A stretch of 64,000 bases of DNA from Acidovorax sp. Leaf160 (GCF_001424265.1 NZ_LMOV01000009.1:1-64000); one strand, 5' to 3'. Shown: positions 35,039-44,660, counted from the first letter of the stretch. Program-made: numbers and translations. The notes: generated from the letters alone by a model not told the origin.

Positions 35039-36709
35039 TTACTGGAAGAACTTGGCGGCGCTGCCCAGCGTCTTGTAGATGCCCCAGCACAGCGGAATGC
35101 CGACGGCCAGCCAGGCGAATGCCACCAGCACCGGGCTGGTCGCGCCGCCCGCACCGCTGCCGCCGCCCACTTCCGCCGCCACGCTCTTCTCGTGCGCCAG
35201 CTGCTTTTCGCGGGCCAGTTCCTCGTCGCTCATGAACCACTTGTCGGCCAGCGGCCGCACCAGCAGGTTGGCGACGAGGCCGATCGCCAGCATGCCCACC
35301 AGGATGTACATGGTCTGGTTGTAGACCTGCTCGCGCGGCAGGCCCAGGCCCAGCTGGTATTCGCGCATGTAGTTCACCACCACCGGCCCGAGGATGCCGG
35401 CGGTGGCCCAGGCGGTGAGCAGGCGGCCGTGGATGGCGCCGACGAACTGCGTGCCGAACAGGTCCGCCAGGTAGGCCGGCACGGTGGCGAAGCCGCCGCC
35501 GTACATCGACAGGATGATGCAGAACGCGCCCACGAAGAGCAGCTTGTGACCGGCGCTGGCCGAGCTCGGAATGCTCGCGTACATCAACGCGCCCAGCACG
35601 AAGAACACCACATAGGTCATCTTGCGGCCGAGCTTGTCGGAGAGGCTGGCCCAGAAAAACCGGCCGCCGATGTTGAAGAGCGACAGCAGCGCGGTGAAGC
35701 CGCCCGCCACCGCCGCGATGGCGGCCAGCTGCGCCTTGTCCAGTTCGCCGAATTTCTGCGGCACGCCGATCAGGCCGCCGCCGAACACTTCCTGCAGCAT
35801 GGGCGACGCCATGCCGATCACGCCGATGCCGGCGCTGACGTTCATGCACAGCACCACCCACACCAGCCAGAACTGGGGAATGCCCCAGACCCGCTTCACG
35901 TGCACGTGGCGCTGCGTGATCATGGTGTTGGCCGACGACGGCGGCGGCGTCCAGCCGGCCGGCTTCCAGCCCGTGGCGGGCACGCGGTAGCCCAGGGCGC
36001 CGGCCATCATGAACACGAAGTACACGAGCGCCAGGACCACGAAGGTCTGCATCACGCCCACGTCGGTCGGCGTGGCGAAGTGCTTCATCAGGTCCACCGC
36101 CAGGGGCGAGCCGATCATGGCGCCGCCGCCGAAGCCCATGATGGCCATGCCGGTGGCCATGCCGCGCCGGTCCGGGAACCACTTGATGAGCGTGGACACC
36201 GGCGAGATGTAGCCCAGCCCGAGGCCGATGCCGCCGATCACGCCCGAGCCCAGGATCATCAGCCAGAACTGGTGCAGGTGGATGCCCAGCGCCGACAGCA
36301 GCATGCCGCCGCACCAGCACAGGGCCGACACCACGCCCGCCTTGCGCGGGCCGGCACGTTCCAGCCAGCCGCCCCAGAGCGCTGCCGAGCAGCCCAGGAA
36401 GACGAAGAACAGCGTGTACATCCAGCCCAGCGTGGCCACGCGCCAGTCGCAGCCGGTGGCGAACAGCTCGGCGAAGAAGCTCATCTCCTTCGGGCAGGCC
36501 GCGCCCGTGCCGGCGGTGGCCAGCGCCTTGGACAGCGGCAGCCAGAACACCGAGAAGCCGTAGGCCATGCCGATGCACAGGTGAATCGCCAGGGCCGCAG
36601 GCGGCACCAGCCAGCGGTTGAAGCCGGGACCCGCAATGATGCGTTCCTTGTCGAGAAAACCGGGGGCCGCCCCCGGGACCTTGTCAGCCATCGCTGATGC
36701 AGCAGCCAT
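35039..36709 (-). CDS. OFA-family MFS transporter (oxalate/formate antiporter type)
   Basis: The 556-residue integral membrane protein has about twelve helices and the OFA N-terminal feature GFSVFWLPLSKAL. The loop WFPDRRGMATGMAIMGFGGGAMIG is characteristic of the family. An insert around TGAACPKEMSFFAELFATGCDW follows the first helix. The C-terminus has a hydrophilic segment (about residues 475-515, charged REKQLAHEKSVA) followed by a last helix (VLVAFAWLAVGIPLCWGIYKTLG). OFA proteins exchange oxalate and formate; the position upstream of the formate genes makes formate or oxalate likely cargo. An FNR-like box lies 60 bp upstream of the ATG. Confidence 0.9.
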   Translation of the reverse strand: MAAASAMADKVPGAAPGFLDKERIIAGPGFNRWLVPPAALAIHLCIGMAYGFSVFWLPLSKALATAGTGAACPKEMSFFAELFATGCDWRVATLGWMYTLFFVFLGCSAALWGGWLERAGPRKAGVVSALCWCGGMLLSALGIHLHQFWLMILGSGVIGGIGLGLGYISPVSTLIKWFPDRRGMATGMAIMGFGGGAMIGSPLAVDLMKHFATPTDVGVMQTFVVLALVYFVFMMAGALGYRVPATGWKPAGWTPPPSSANTMITQRHVHVKRVWGIPQFWLVWVVLCMNVSAGIGVIGMASPMLQEVFGGGLIGVPQKFGELDKAQLAAIAAVAGGFTALLSLFNIGGRFFWASLSDKLGRKMTYVVFFVLGALMYASIPSSASAGHKLLFVGAFCIILSMYGGGFATVPAYLADLFGTQFVGAIHGRLLTAWATAGILGPVVVNYMREYQLGLGLPREQVYNQTMYILVGMLAIGLVANLLVRPLADKWFMSDEELAREKQLAHEKSVAAEVGGGSGAGGATSPVLVAFAWLAVGIPLCWGIYKTLGSAAKFFQ

Positions 36710-36767
36710 CGAACACGCTCTCTTTGCTAGAAGGAGCACGCCCTGCGCGCCCCCTGTTGGTTGATGC

Positions 36768-36781
36768 TTGACCCACGTCAA
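36768..36781. promoter_or_regulatory. candidate FNR/Anr-type box
   Basis: TTGAC-CCAC-GTCAA is a perfect inverted repeat matching the FNR/Anr/Dnr consensus TTGAY-N4-RTCAA. It is centred about 65 bp upstream of the OFA-transporter ATG. The best -10-like hexamer (TTCTAG at about 36726-36731, minus) would put the box near -55, which is not the classical -41.5, so direct activation is unproven. Confidence 0.5.
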
Positions 36782-36797
36782 AGCCGGGGCGCAGTGT

Positions 36798-36863
36798 CTG
36801 AATGTATCTGCCGTATCGTCAAATGGAATCGACGCATGGGACGATTCAACGGCTGAATGTATG
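36798..36863. promoter_or_regulatory. paired direct repeats and inverted repeat upstream of the OFA transporter
   Basis: CTGAATGTAT occurs at 36798-36807 and again at 36854-36863, 56 bp apart. Between them GAATCG (36826-36831) and CGATTC (36843-36848) form an inverted repeat. The stretch lies between the LysR gene and the transporter, so it could hold binding sites for that LysR protein; this is inference. Confidence 0.4.
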
Positions 36864-36957
36864 CACGGCGGAACACAGGTGCCGGGGCAACTTGCCCGGA
36901 CCGCCGGCCAGGCCGCCCAGGCCGCCCTGACTGGGCAGGGCCGGGCACCCCGGCGGC

Positions 36958-37902
36958 TCAGGCTTCGAGCATGCCGCTGCTCGCCGCCACCTCGTCACGC
37001 CACGCGGGCTGCTCCAGCAGGGCGACAGCCCCCTCCAGGGCGCGGGACCAGCGGGGGCCGCGCTGCGTCATGAAGCCGATGGGAGTGCGGATGTCGGGCG
37101 ACACCAGGGGCAGCGCCTCCAGCGAACGCTCATGCCGCGAAGCGGCGACCAGGGCACCGGGCAGCACGCTGCACACGTCGCCGGACTGCACGCTGAGCAC
37201 CAGCGTCAGCACCGAGTTGGTTTCGATGGCGGGTACCGGCTGCACGCCGGCTGCCCGCAGCGCGTCGTCCACGATGGATCGGTTGAACATGTCGGGCGTG
37301 AGCAGGCAGAGCGGCAGCCGGCCGGCCTCGGCCCAGGGGATGGCCTCGCCGATGCGCATGCGCTCCTGCGACGGCTGCGCGGCACGGCGCACCAGGTAGT
37401 ACCGCTCGCTGCATTGCGGCCACGAGCGCAGCTGCGCCTGCCGGGCCTGCATGCGCTCGCTGTAGCCCAGCGCCAGGTCGACCGAGAGGTCTTCCAGCCC
37501 GCGTTCGAGTTCGACCGAACTCATGGACAGCACCACCGGCTGGATGCCCGGGTGCCGCGTGCGCAACTGCACGGCGAAGCGCGTCAGCAAGGGGATGGCC
37601 GTGGGCGTGGCCGCCATGCGCAGACGGCCCTGGGGCGATGCCTCGGTGCTGCGCAGTTCGCGGCGCAGCACCTCGGTGTCGTGCAGCATGCGCCGCGCGG
37701 CGGCCACCACGGCGTCCCCCTCGTGCGTGAGGCCGGCGAAGGCGCGGCCGCGCTGCACGATCACGACGCCGAATTCCTGCTCCAGCGCCCGCAGCGCATT
37801 CGACAGCGCCGGCTGCGTGATGTGGCAGGCCTGCGCCGCGCGGCCGAAATGGCGGTGCTCGTCGAGGGCGACGAGATAGCGCATGGCGGCCAGCAGGTTC
37901 AT
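36958..37902 (-). CDS. LysR-family transcriptional regulator of the formate cluster
   Basis: The 314-residue regulator opens with a winged helix-turn-helix (FGRAAQACHITQPALSNALRALEQEFGV, residues 19-46), followed by a periplasmic-binding-like effector domain (LRMAATPTAIPLLTRFAVQLR onward). It is read in the same direction as the transporter, 248 bp upstream of it, with conspicuous repeats in between. It is a likely local regulator of the transporter and FdhF/YdeP operon; the effector (formate, oxalate or other) cannot be deduced. Confidence 0.9.
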   Translation of the reverse strand: MNLLAAMRYLVALDEHRHFGRAAQACHITQPALSNALRALEQEFGVVIVQRGRAFAGLTHEGDAVVAAARRMLHDTEVLRRELRSTEASPQGRLRMAATPTAIPLLTRFAVQLRTRHPGIQPVVLSMSSVELERGLEDLSVDLALGYSERMQARQAQLRSWPQCSERYYLVRRAAQPSQERMRIGEAIPWAEAGRLPLCLLTPDMFNRSIVDDALRAAGVQPVPAIETNSVLTLVLSVQSGDVCSVLPGALVAASRHERSLEALPLVSPDIRTPIGFMTQRGPRWSRALEGAVALLEQPAWRDEVAASSGMLEA

Positions 37903-37945
37903 GGAGCGTTGCCCGGGCTGCGCCCACGGGGCGCGGCCCTGTGCC

Positions 37946-39037
37946 TCAGGTGTCCTTGCTGATGGAGATGCTCGGGAACTTGGACGAGAAGTCCTTGGCC
38001 TGCTGGGCGATCTTCACCGCCACGTCGCGCGCCACCTTCCTGTAGATCTGGGCGACCTCGCCGTCCGGGTCGGCCACCACCGTAGGCTTGCCGCTGTCGG
38101 CCTGCAGGCGGATGGACATGTCGAGCGGCAGCGCGCCCAGGTAGTCCATGCCGTATTCGGCCGCCATCTTCTTGCCGCCGTCGGCGCCGAAGATGTGCTC
38201 CACATGGCCGCACTGGCTGCACACGTGGGCGGCCATGTTCTCGACGATGCCGAGGATGGGCACGCCCACCTTCTCGAACATCTTGATGCCCTTCTTGGCG
38301 TCCAGCAGGGCGATGTCCTGCGGGGTGGTGACGATGACCGCGCCGGTCATGGGCACGCGCTGGCTCAGCGTGAGCTGGATGTCGCCGGTGCCGGGCGGCA
38401 TGTCGATGATGAGGTAGTCCAGGTCCTTCCAGTTGGTCTGGCGCAGCAGCTGCTCCAGCGCCTGGGTGGCCATGGGTCCGCGCCAGATCATGGCCTCGTC
38501 CTGGTCGATCAGGAAGCCGATGGACATCACCTGCACGCCATGGTTTTCCAGCGGCTCCATGGTCTTGCCGTCGTCGCTTTCCGGGCGGCGGCTGATGCCC
38601 AGCATCATGGGCTGGCTGGGGCCGTAGATGTCGGCGTCGAGCACGCCCACGCTGGCACCCTCGGCGGCCAGCGCCAGCGCCAGGTTGGCGGCGGTGGTGC
38701 TCTTGCCCACGCCGCCCTTGCCCGAAGCCACGGCGATGATGTTCTTCACCTGCGGCAGAAGCTGCACGCCGCGCTGCACGGCGTGGGCCGTGACCTTGCT
38801 GGCGATCTGCACCGAGACGTTCTCCACGCCCGGCACGGCCCGGGCCGCCGCCACGAACTGGCGCCGCAACTCGGGCACCAGGCTCTTGGCCGGATAGCCC
38901 AGCTCCACGTCAAACGCGACGTCCGCGCCGTTGATCTGCACGTTGCGCAGCGCGCGGGTGGAGACGAAATCCTTGCCGGTATGGGGGTCGCGCACCTGCG
39001 CGAGCGCCGCCAAGAGGCCCTGTTCTGTGACTGCCAT
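37946..39037 (-). CDS. apbC: iron-sulfur cluster carrier ApbC/Mrp
   Basis: The 363-residue P-loop NTPase moves [4Fe-4S] clusters to apo-proteins. An N-terminal DUF59/MIP18-like domain (LLAALAQVRDPHTGKDFVS) is followed by the deviant Walker A ASGKGGVGKST (about residues 104-114), DADIYGPSQ, and IIDMPPGTGD. The CxxC needed for cluster binding is VCSQCG (about residue 265). The start MAVTEQ is used; a three-codon-longer start exists. It lies next to the regulator of a cluster rich in Fe-S enzymes but is a housekeeping gene elsewhere. Confidence 0.95.
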   Translation of the reverse strand: MAVTEQGLLAALAQVRDPHTGKDFVSTRALRNVQINGADVAFDVELGYPAKSLVPELRRQFVAAARAVPGVENVSVQIASKVTAHAVQRGVQLLPQVKNIIAVASGKGGVGKSTTAANLALALAAEGASVGVLDADIYGPSQPMMLGISRRPESDDGKTMEPLENHGVQVMSIGFLIDQDEAMIWRGPMATQALEQLLRQTNWKDLDYLIIDMPPGTGDIQLTLSQRVPMTGAVIVTTPQDIALLDAKKGIKMFEKVGVPILGIVENMAAHVCSQCGHVEHIFGADGGKKMAAEYGMDYLGALPLDMSIRLQADSGKPTVVADPDGEVAQIYRKVARDVAVKIAQQAKDFSSKFPSISISKDT

Positions 39038-39166
39038 GCTGTTCTTCACTCCTGTGGGTCGGGTAGTCTATCGAAGGCCCGCGCCCCTGCCGGCCTGCGG
39101 GACAATCCCGCCGCGCATCTCCGCGCCACCGCCCCTCCCCCGACCCTGCTTCCCAGAGACCGCCCC

Positions 39167-39754
39167 GTGAAATTCAAGATGGCCCCCAATTCCCTGTTCG
39201 CGATCCTGCTGCGCTCGCCGTGGTGGATCAGCTTCGCCGCGGCGGCCGCCATCGCGCTGCTGTGCGGCGCGCTGCTGCCGGCCCATCTGGCGCCGTTCGC
39301 GGCGGTGGGCGTGCTGCCCCTGGTCGTCGTGGGCAGCATGGCGGCGTGGCGGCAATGGCGCGCGCCCAGCGCGGCGCAGGTGGAAGCGGTGCGGGCCTCC
39401 GCCGCCGCCATGCCCTGGCGCGACTTCTCCGCCGCGCTGGAACGCGCCTGGCAGGCCGAGGGCCATACCGTCAGCCGCCTGAACGGGCAGCCGGCCGACC
39501 TGCGGCTGGAACGCGGCGGCCAGACACTGCTGGTCATGGCCCGCCGCTGGAAGGCCGCCACCCACGGCGCCGAGCCGCTGCGCGAACTGCAGGCCGCCGT
39601 GCAGGCGCAGCAGGCCTCCGCCGGCGTCTATGTGGCGCTGCAGGGCCAGGTGAGCGAAAACGCCCGCGACTTCGCCCGGGACAACGGCCTGGTGCTGATG
39701 GAATCGGACGCGCTCGCCGTGCTGCTGTCGAAGGCTCCTGCGGCCGGCCGCTGA
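39167..39754 (+). CDS. membrane-anchored restriction-endonuclease-like (Mrr_cat) protein
   Basis: The 195-residue protein has two N-terminal helices (SPWWISFAAAAAIALLCGALL and APFAAVGVLPLVVVGSMAAW). A compact domain follows (WRDFSAALERAWQAEGHTVSRLNGQPADLRLERGGQTLLVMARRWK) that follows the Mrr_cat / Holliday-junction-resolvase-like fold, where D, E/Q and K form the nuclease site. Only parts of that triad are clear here: D in PADLRL and K in RRWKAA. Similar proteins are annotated as restriction endonucleases, but no methylase is nearby. It starts at a GTG (39167), with an ATG at codon 5. Confidence 0.72.
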   Translation: MKFKMAPNSLFAILLRSPWWISFAAAAAIALLCGALLPAHLAPFAAVGVLPLVVVGSMAAWRQWRAPSAAQVEAVRASAAAMPWRDFSAALERAWQAEGHTVSRLNGQPADLRLERGGQTLLVMARRWKAATHGAEPLRELQAAVQAQQASAGVYVALQGQVSENARDFARDNGLVLMESDALAVLLSKAPAAGR

Positions 39755-39883
39755 CACCCCCCGCGGCGCCTTGGCGCCACCGCGCCGGCACGGGCCGGGG
39801 AGCGCCGGGGTAGGGGCATGGGCGAGTCGGCCCGATTGCCGGCCGCTGACCCTGGAACGCGGCAAAGGATGGCAGCCAGGGCA

Positions 39884-39895
39884 AGGGTTAACCCT
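39884..39895. promoter_or_regulatory. 12-bp perfect palindrome upstream of poxB
   Basis: AGGGTTAACCCT is a perfect palindrome 43 bp upstream of the poxB start, in an otherwise GC-rich 183-bp intergenic region. Its place and symmetry suggest an operator. It fits no regulator that can be named with confidence. Confidence 0.4.
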
Positions 39896-39937
39896 GAATA
39901 CTCCTGCGACAACGCCACGCAACAGGAGCCTGCCGTC

Positions 39938-41689
39938 ATGGGTATTTTTGGATCGCCGAAATCCAGGTCCGTCGCCGACCTGCTGGTGGAGACGCTCGCC
40001 GACGCCGGAGTGCGCCGCATCTGGGGCGTGACCGGCGACAGCCTCAACGCCGTCAACGACAGCTTGCGCCGCCACAGAGGCATCGACTGGATGCATGTGC
40101 GCCATGAAGAAGCCGGCGCCTTCGCCGCCGGGGCCGAGGCCCAGGTCACGGGCCAGCTGGCCGTGTGCGCCGGCAGCTGCGGGCCGGGCAACCTGCATCT
40201 CATCAACGGGCTCTACGACTGCCAGCGCAACCACCAGCCGGTGCTGGCCATCGCCAGCCACATTCCCAGCAGCGAGATCGGCCTGGGCTATTTCCAGGAA
40301 ACCCACCCCACCGAATTGTTCCGCGAGTGCAGCCATTTCTGCGAGATGGTGCAGCATCCCCACCAGTTGCCCGAGCTGCTGCACCGGGCCATGCGCACGG
40401 CCATCGGCGAGCGGGGCGTGGCGGTGCTGGTGCTGCCGGGCGACGTCTGCACGCTCGATGCGCCCGAAGGCGCGCGGCCCCACTTCGCGCAGCCGGCACC
40501 GGCGCGGCTGCTGCCCGACCCCGAGGCCCTGGCCGAACTGGCGAAGCTGCTGAACGGCTCCAAGGCCGTGACCATCCTGGCCGGCGCCGGCACGCAAGGC
40601 GCGCACGACGAGGTGGTGGCCCTGGCGCAGGCCCTGGCCGCGCCCGTCGTCCACGCCTTCCGCGGCAAGGAAACCATGGAGTGGGACAACCCCTGCGACG
40701 TGGGCATGACCGGCCTGATCGGCTTCTCGTCCGGCTACCACGCCATGCGCGAATGCGACACGCTGCTGATGCTGGGCACCGACTTTCCCTACCGCAACTT
40801 CTACCCCGAAGACGCCGCCGTGGCGCAGATCGACCGCAACCCGGGAGCACTGGGCCGGCGCGTCCAGCTGCGCCTGGGCCTGGTGGCCGACGTGCGCGAG
40901 GCTGCCACCCTGCTGGCGCCCCTGATCGAGCCGGGACGGGACACCGCCTTTCTGGAGAAGGCGCGCGAGCATTACCAGAGCGCCCGCCAGGACCTGGACG
41001 CCCTGGCCTCGCCCCGCAGCGGCGACCAGCCCCTGCACCCGCAGTTCGTCGCCGCCACGCTGGATCGGCTGGCGGCCGACGACGCGATCTTCAGCTTCGA
41101 CGTGGGCACGCCCGCCATCTGGGCGGCGCGCTACCTGCGCATGAACGGCCGGCGCCGGCTGATCGGCTCGTTCAACCACGGCTCCATGGCCAACGCCATG
41201 CCGCAGGCGCTGGGCGCCCAGGCGGCGCGGCCGGGGCGCCAGGTGATCTCGCTGTCGGGCGACGGCGGGCTGGCCATGCTGATGGGCGACATGCTCACCG
41301 CCGTGCAGATGCAGCTGCCGATCAAGATCGTGCTGATCAACAACGGCGTGCTCGGCTTCGTGCAGATGGAGCAGAAGGCGGCAGGCTTTCTCGACACCAA
41401 CGTGTCGCTGCGCAACCCCGACTTCAGCGCCATCGCCGGCGGCATGGGTTTCCTCGGCCTGCGCGTCACCCGCTCGGACGCGCTGGAGGCCGCCATCGCC
41501 CAGGCGCTGGCGCACGACGGCCCCGCGCTGGTGGACGTGGCGGTCGATCCCCTGGAGCTGTCGCTGCCGCCCAAGATCAAGGCCGAGCAGGTCAAGGGCT
41601 TCAGCCTCTACGCGGCGCGCGCCGTGATGAACGGCCGGGGCGACGAGCTGGTGGAACTGGCCAAGACCAACCTGCTGCGCCGCCGGTGA
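39938..41689 (+). CDS. poxB: pyruvate dehydrogenase (quinone) / pyruvate oxidase PoxB-type
   Basis: The 583-residue ThDP- and FAD-dependent enzyme would oxidise pyruvate to acetate and CO2 and pass electrons to ubiquinone. The N-terminal Pyr domain has [13 protein letters not shown] and [14 protein letters not shown] with the catalytic Glu. The FAD-type middle domain spans about residues 190-340 ([17 protein letters not shown]). The PP domain carries the ThDP motif [18 protein letters not shown] ... [13 protein letters not shown]. The tail ([31 protein letters not shown]) resembles the membrane-binding C-terminus of E. coli PoxB. A good AGGAG ribosome site precedes the ATG. Confidence 0.93.
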   Translation: MGIFGSPKSRSVADLLVETLADAGVRRIWGVTGDSLNAVNDSLRRHRGIDWMHVRHEEAGAFAAGAEAQVTGQLAVCAGSCGPGNLHLINGLYDCQRNHQPVLAIASHIPSSEIGLGYFQETHPTELFRECSHFCEMVQHPHQLPELLHRAMRTAIGERGVAVLVLPGDVCTLDAPEGARPHFAQPAPARLLPDPEALAELAKLLNGSKAVTILAGAGTQGAHDEVVALAQALAAPVVHAFRGKETMEWDNPCDVGMTGLIGFSSGYHAMRECDTLLMLGTDFPYRNFYPEDAAVAQIDRNPGALGRRVQLRLGLVADVREAATLLAPLIEPGRDTAFLEKAREHYQSARQDLDALASPRSGDQPLHPQFVAATLDRLAADDAIFSFDVGTPAIWAARYLRMNGRRRLIGSFNHGSMANAMPQALGAQAARPGRQVISLSGDGGLAMLMGDMLTAVQMQLPIKIVLINNGVLGFVQMEQKAAGFLDTNVSLRNPDFSAIAGGMGFLGLRVTRSDALEAAIAQALAHDGPALVDVAVDPLELSLPPKIKAEQVKGFSLYAARAVMNGRGDELVELAKTNLLRRR

Positions 41690-41715
41690 CCGGCAGCGGG
41701 CGGCGGGCGGGGTCT

Positions 41716-41721
41716 TAAAAT
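41716..41721 (+). promoter_or_regulatory. candidate -10 box of metG (TAAAAT)
   Basis: TAAAAT stands out in a GC-rich gap 63 bp upstream of the metG ATG. The -35 position shows only GCAGCG, so the promoter is a weak-consensus candidate. Confidence 0.45.
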
Positions 41722-41783
41722 CGCGCGTTCCGCCCCGCCGGCCCCTCGGCCGGCGCAGACGCCCTCCAGAAAGCCCGCCCCCG

Positions 41784-43877
41784 ATGTCCGCACGCAAGCT
41801 CTTCGTCACCACCGCACTGCCCTACGCCAACGGCAACTTCCACATCGGCCACATCATGGAATACATCCAGGCCGACATCTGGGTGCGGTTCCAGCGCATG
41901 CGCGGCCATGCGGTGAACTTCGTCGGCGCGGACGACACGCACGGCGCCCCGATCATGATCGCGGCGGAAAAGGCCGGCGTGACGCCCCAGCAGTTCGTCG
42001 CCGGCATCGCCGCAGGACGCAAGCAGTATCTGGACGGCTTCCACATCAGCTTCGACAACTGGCACAGCACCGACGCGCCCGAGAACCACGAGCTGGCCCG
42101 CCAGATCTACCGCGACCTGCGCGACCGCGCGGACGGCAGCCTGATCGAGGTGCGCACCATCGAGCAGTTCTTCGACCCCGAGAAGAACATGTTCCTGCCC
42201 GACCGCTACATCAAGGGCGAGTGCCCCAAGTGCCATGCCAAGGACCAGTACGGCGACAACTGCGAGGTCTGCGGCTCCGTCTATGCGCCCACCGACCTGA
42301 TCGAGCCGTTCTCGGCCCTCTCGGGCGCCAAGCCCGAGCTGAAAAGCTCGGAGCACTTCTTCTTCAAGCTGTCGGACCCGCGCTGCGTGGAGTTTCTGGA
42401 GCAGTGGACGCAGGACGGCAAGCTGCAGCCTGAAGTGGCCAACAAGATCCGCGAATGGTTCAGCGTGCGCACCAACCCGGATGGCACGCAGAGCGAAGGC
42501 CTGGGCGACTGGGACATCAGCCGCGATGCGCCCTACTTCGGCATCGAGATCCCGGACGCGCCGGGCAAGTACTTCTACGTCTGGCTGGATGCGCCCGTGG
42601 GCTACTTGGCGTCGCTGAAGAACCTGCTGGAAAAGCGCGGCGAGAACTACGACGCCTACATGGCCGACCCCTCTCTGGAGCAGTACCACTTCATCGGCAA
42701 GGACATCGTCACCTTCCACACGCTGTTCTGGCCCGCCATGCTGCATTTCAGCGGCCGCAAGACGCCCGACAACGTCTTCGTGCATGGCTTCCTCACCGTG
42801 AACAACGGCGAGAAGATGAGCAAGAGCCGCGGCACCGGCCTGGACCCGCTCAAGTACCTGAAGCTGGACATGAACGCCGAGTGGCTGCGCTACTACCTGG
42901 CGGCCAAGCTCAGCGCACGCAACGAAGACATCGACTTCAACGCCGAAGACTTCATGCTGCGGGTCAACAGCGATCTGATCGGCAAGTACGTCAACATCGC
43001 CAGCCGCGCGGCCGGCTTTTTGACCAAGCGCTTCGAGGGCCGCCTGACCAGCGACTTCGGCGACGCGGGTGGCGCCCTGCTGGCCGACGTGCGCGGCGCG
43101 GGCGACGCCATCGCGCAGATGTACGAGGCGCGTGAATACGGCCGGGCCACGCGCGAGATCATGCTGCTGGCCGACCGGGTCAACGCCTATGTGGACCAGA
43201 ACAAGCCCTGGGACCTGGCCAAGGACCCGGCCAACAACCTGGCGCTGCACCAGGTCTGCTCGGTGCTGGTCAACGCCTTCGCGGCGCTGACGCGCTACCT
43301 GGCTCCGGTGCTGCCGGGCCTGTCGCTGGCAGTGGAGCAATTCGTCGGCCAGAGCATGCAGCAGTGGAGCGTGGCGGGCGACGTGCAGGCCATCGCCCCC
43401 TACCAGCATCTGATGCAGCGGGTCACGCCGGAGCAGCTCGAAGCGCTTTTCGAGGCTCCAGCCCAGGCAGCGCCTGCGCAGGCAGCTACTGAAACCATAG
43501 CACCACCAGCCCTTCCCGGCGGCGAGGCGCTGGCGCCCACCATCACCATCGACGACTTCGCCAAGATCGACCTGCGCATCGCGCTGATCGTGAACTGCGA
43601 GCCGGTCGAGGGCTCCACCAAGCTGCTGCGCCTGACGCTGGACGTGGGCGAAGGCAAGACGCGCAACGTCTTCAGCGGCATCGCCAGCGCCTACCAGCCG
43701 GCCGACCTGATCGGCAAGCACACGGTCATGGTCGCCAACCTGGCACCACGCAAGATGAAGTTCGGCATCAGCGAAGGCATGGTGCTGGCCGCCAGCCACG
43801 GCGACGAGAAGGCCCAGCCCGGCATCTACGTGCTCGAACCCCTGCCCGGCGCCACGCCTGGCATGCGCGTGCGCTGA
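41784..43877 (+). CDS. metG: methionyl-tRNA synthetase
   Basis: This 697-residue class I synthetase has the HIGH-type motif in [16 protein letters not shown], the zinc knuckle with four cysteines ([18 protein letters not shown], about residues 147-164), and KMSKS in [11 protein letters not shown] (about residue 345). A C-terminal tRNA-binding domain ([24 protein letters not shown]) starts at about residue 592, as in dimeric MetG1 enzymes. The Ala/Pro-rich linker before it (about residues 553-585) is encoded by DNA resembling the dispersed hairpin repeat of this genome. Confidence 0.97.
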   Translation: MSARKLFVTTALPYANGNFHIGHIMEYIQADIWVRFQRMRGHAVNFVGADDTHGAPIMIAAEKAGVTPQQFVAGIAAGRKQYLDGFHISFDNWHSTDAPENHELARQIYRDLRDRADGSLIEVRTIEQFFDPEKNMFLPDRYIKGECPKCHAKDQYGDNCEVCGSVYAPTDLIEPFSALSGAKPELKSSEHFFFKLSDPRCVEFLEQWTQDGKLQPEVANKIREWFSVRTNPDGTQSEGLGDWDISRDAPYFGIEIPDAPGKYFYVWLDAPVGYLASLKNLLEKRGENYDAYMADPSLEQYHFIGKDIVTFHTLFWPAMLHFSGRKTPDNVFVHGFLTVNNGEKMSKSRGTGLDPLKYLKLDMNAEWLRYYLAAKLSARNEDIDFNAEDFMLRVNSDLIGKYVNIASRAAGFLTKRFEGRLTSDFGDAGGALLADVRGAGDAIAQMYEAREYGRATREIMLLADRVNAYVDQNKPWDLAKDPANNLALHQVCSVLVNAFAALTRYLAPVLPGLSLAVEQFVGQSMQQWSVAGDVQAIAPYQHLMQRVTPEQLEALFEAPAQAAPAQAATETIAPPALPGGEALAPTITIDDFAKIDLRIALIVNCEPVEGSTKLLRLTLDVGEGKTRNVFSGIASAYQPADLIGKHTVMVANLAPRKMKFGISEGMVLAASHGDEKAQPGIYVLEPLPGATPGMRVR
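43448..43502 (+). repeat. degenerate copy of the dispersed repeat inside the metG linker
   Basis: Within metG, GAGGCTCCAGCCC, GCGCCTGCGC and AGCTACTGAAACCATAGCA follow one another in the same order and spacing as GGCTCC, GCGC and AGCTATN7ATAGCA of intergenic copies B and E. The region encodes [20 protein letters not shown], the flexible linker between the anticodon-binding and C-terminal domains. Confidence 0.55.
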
Positions 43878-43891
43878 CCGCCGCAGCCGCC

Positions 43892-43911
43892 AAGGCGTTC
43901 GGGCAGGAACG
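43892..43911. terminator. hairpin between convergent metG and YitT genes
   Basis: GGCGTTC (43892-43898) pairs with GAACGCC (43905-43911) around a 6-nt loop, 15 bp after the metG stop. There is no T-run on either strand, so it is a possible transcript end rather than a proven intrinsic terminator. Confidence 0.35.
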
Positions 43912-43926
43912 CCGGAACGTGCGCCC

Positions 43927-44568
43927 TCAATGCCCCACGTAGCGCCCGGGGCGGTGGCTGATCCAGAGAAAGCCGCTCATCACCAGCACCGCCAGCACCG
44001 AGTAGGCCACCCGGTCGGGCGGCACGACGAAGAGCGCCAGCAGCACCACCACGCAGTCGATCGCCATCTGCACCTTGCCGGCCCGGATGCCGCGGCTTTG
44101 CTGCAGATAGAGCGAAAGAATGGTCGCACCGCCCAGGCTGGAGCGGTGCCGCGCCAGGAACAGGCAGCCGGTGCCCAGCAGCAGCCCGCCGAGCACGGCG
44201 GCGAACAGCGGGTCGAGGTAATCGACGTGCATGACGTGGGGGAACAGCTCGGTCAGCCCCGACAGCAGCGCGATCGAGAGGAAGGTCTTGGCGGTGAACT
44301 CCCGGCCCATGCGCGTCCAGGCGAACCAGTAGAACGGCAGGTTGATGGCGAAGAAGATCTTGCCGAAGGAAATGTCCGTCACGTAGTGCAGCAGGAAGGC
44401 CACCCCGGCCGTGCTGCCGATGAGCAGCCCCGCCTGGCCGAACAGCATGAGCGCCATGGCCACGAAGAGCGTGCCGGCGAAGAGCGCCTGGGCGTCCTCG
44501 TAGTAGCCGTGGCGCAGCGAGTCGGCGGGGCGCGCGGGCGCCGTCGGGGGCGTGGAGTCTGTAGGCAT
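43927..44568 (-). CDS. YitT/DUF161 family membrane protein
   Basis: The 213-residue protein has five or so predicted helices (ALFAGTLFVAMALMLFGQAGLL, GSTAGVAFLLHYVTD, KIFFAINLPFYWFAW, FAAVLGGLLLGTGCLFLARH, IDCVVVLLALFVV). The conserved YitT segments are LIGSTAGVAFLL and SSLGGATILSLYLQQ. The family is widespread in the inner membrane and its function is not known. It ends the leftward run from the catabolic operon. Confidence 0.85.
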   Translation of the reverse strand: MPTDSTPPTAPARPADSLRHGYYEDAQALFAGTLFVAMALMLFGQAGLLIGSTAGVAFLLHYVTDISFGKIFFAINLPFYWFAWTRMGREFTAKTFLSIALLSGLTELFPHVMHVDYLDPLFAAVLGGLLLGTGCLFLARHRSSLGGATILSLYLQQSRGIRAGKVQMAIDCVVVLLALFVVPPDRVAYSVLAVLVMSGFLWISHRPGRYVGH

Positions 44569-44660
44569 GGTGGGTGCGAAGAAGGAGGGGTGGGCCCCCT
44601 GGCCGCCCAAGGCGGGCGCGCCCGGCGCATGCAAGCCCCGCGCCAGCCGGCGCGCTGCGC

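Noticed and set aside
34917-36578. An open frame joining the FdhF/YdeP gene with upstream sequence into a 1321-residue protein
   Set aside because: The upstream part is an out-of-frame shadow of the OFA transporter with Arg/His-rich sequence. The conserved N-terminus MKQEKIEFYKG is at 34916.
39167-39754. Restriction-modification system
   Set aside because: The nuclease-like protein is alone, membrane-anchored and has an incomplete catalytic triad; no methyltransferase or specificity gene is adjacent.
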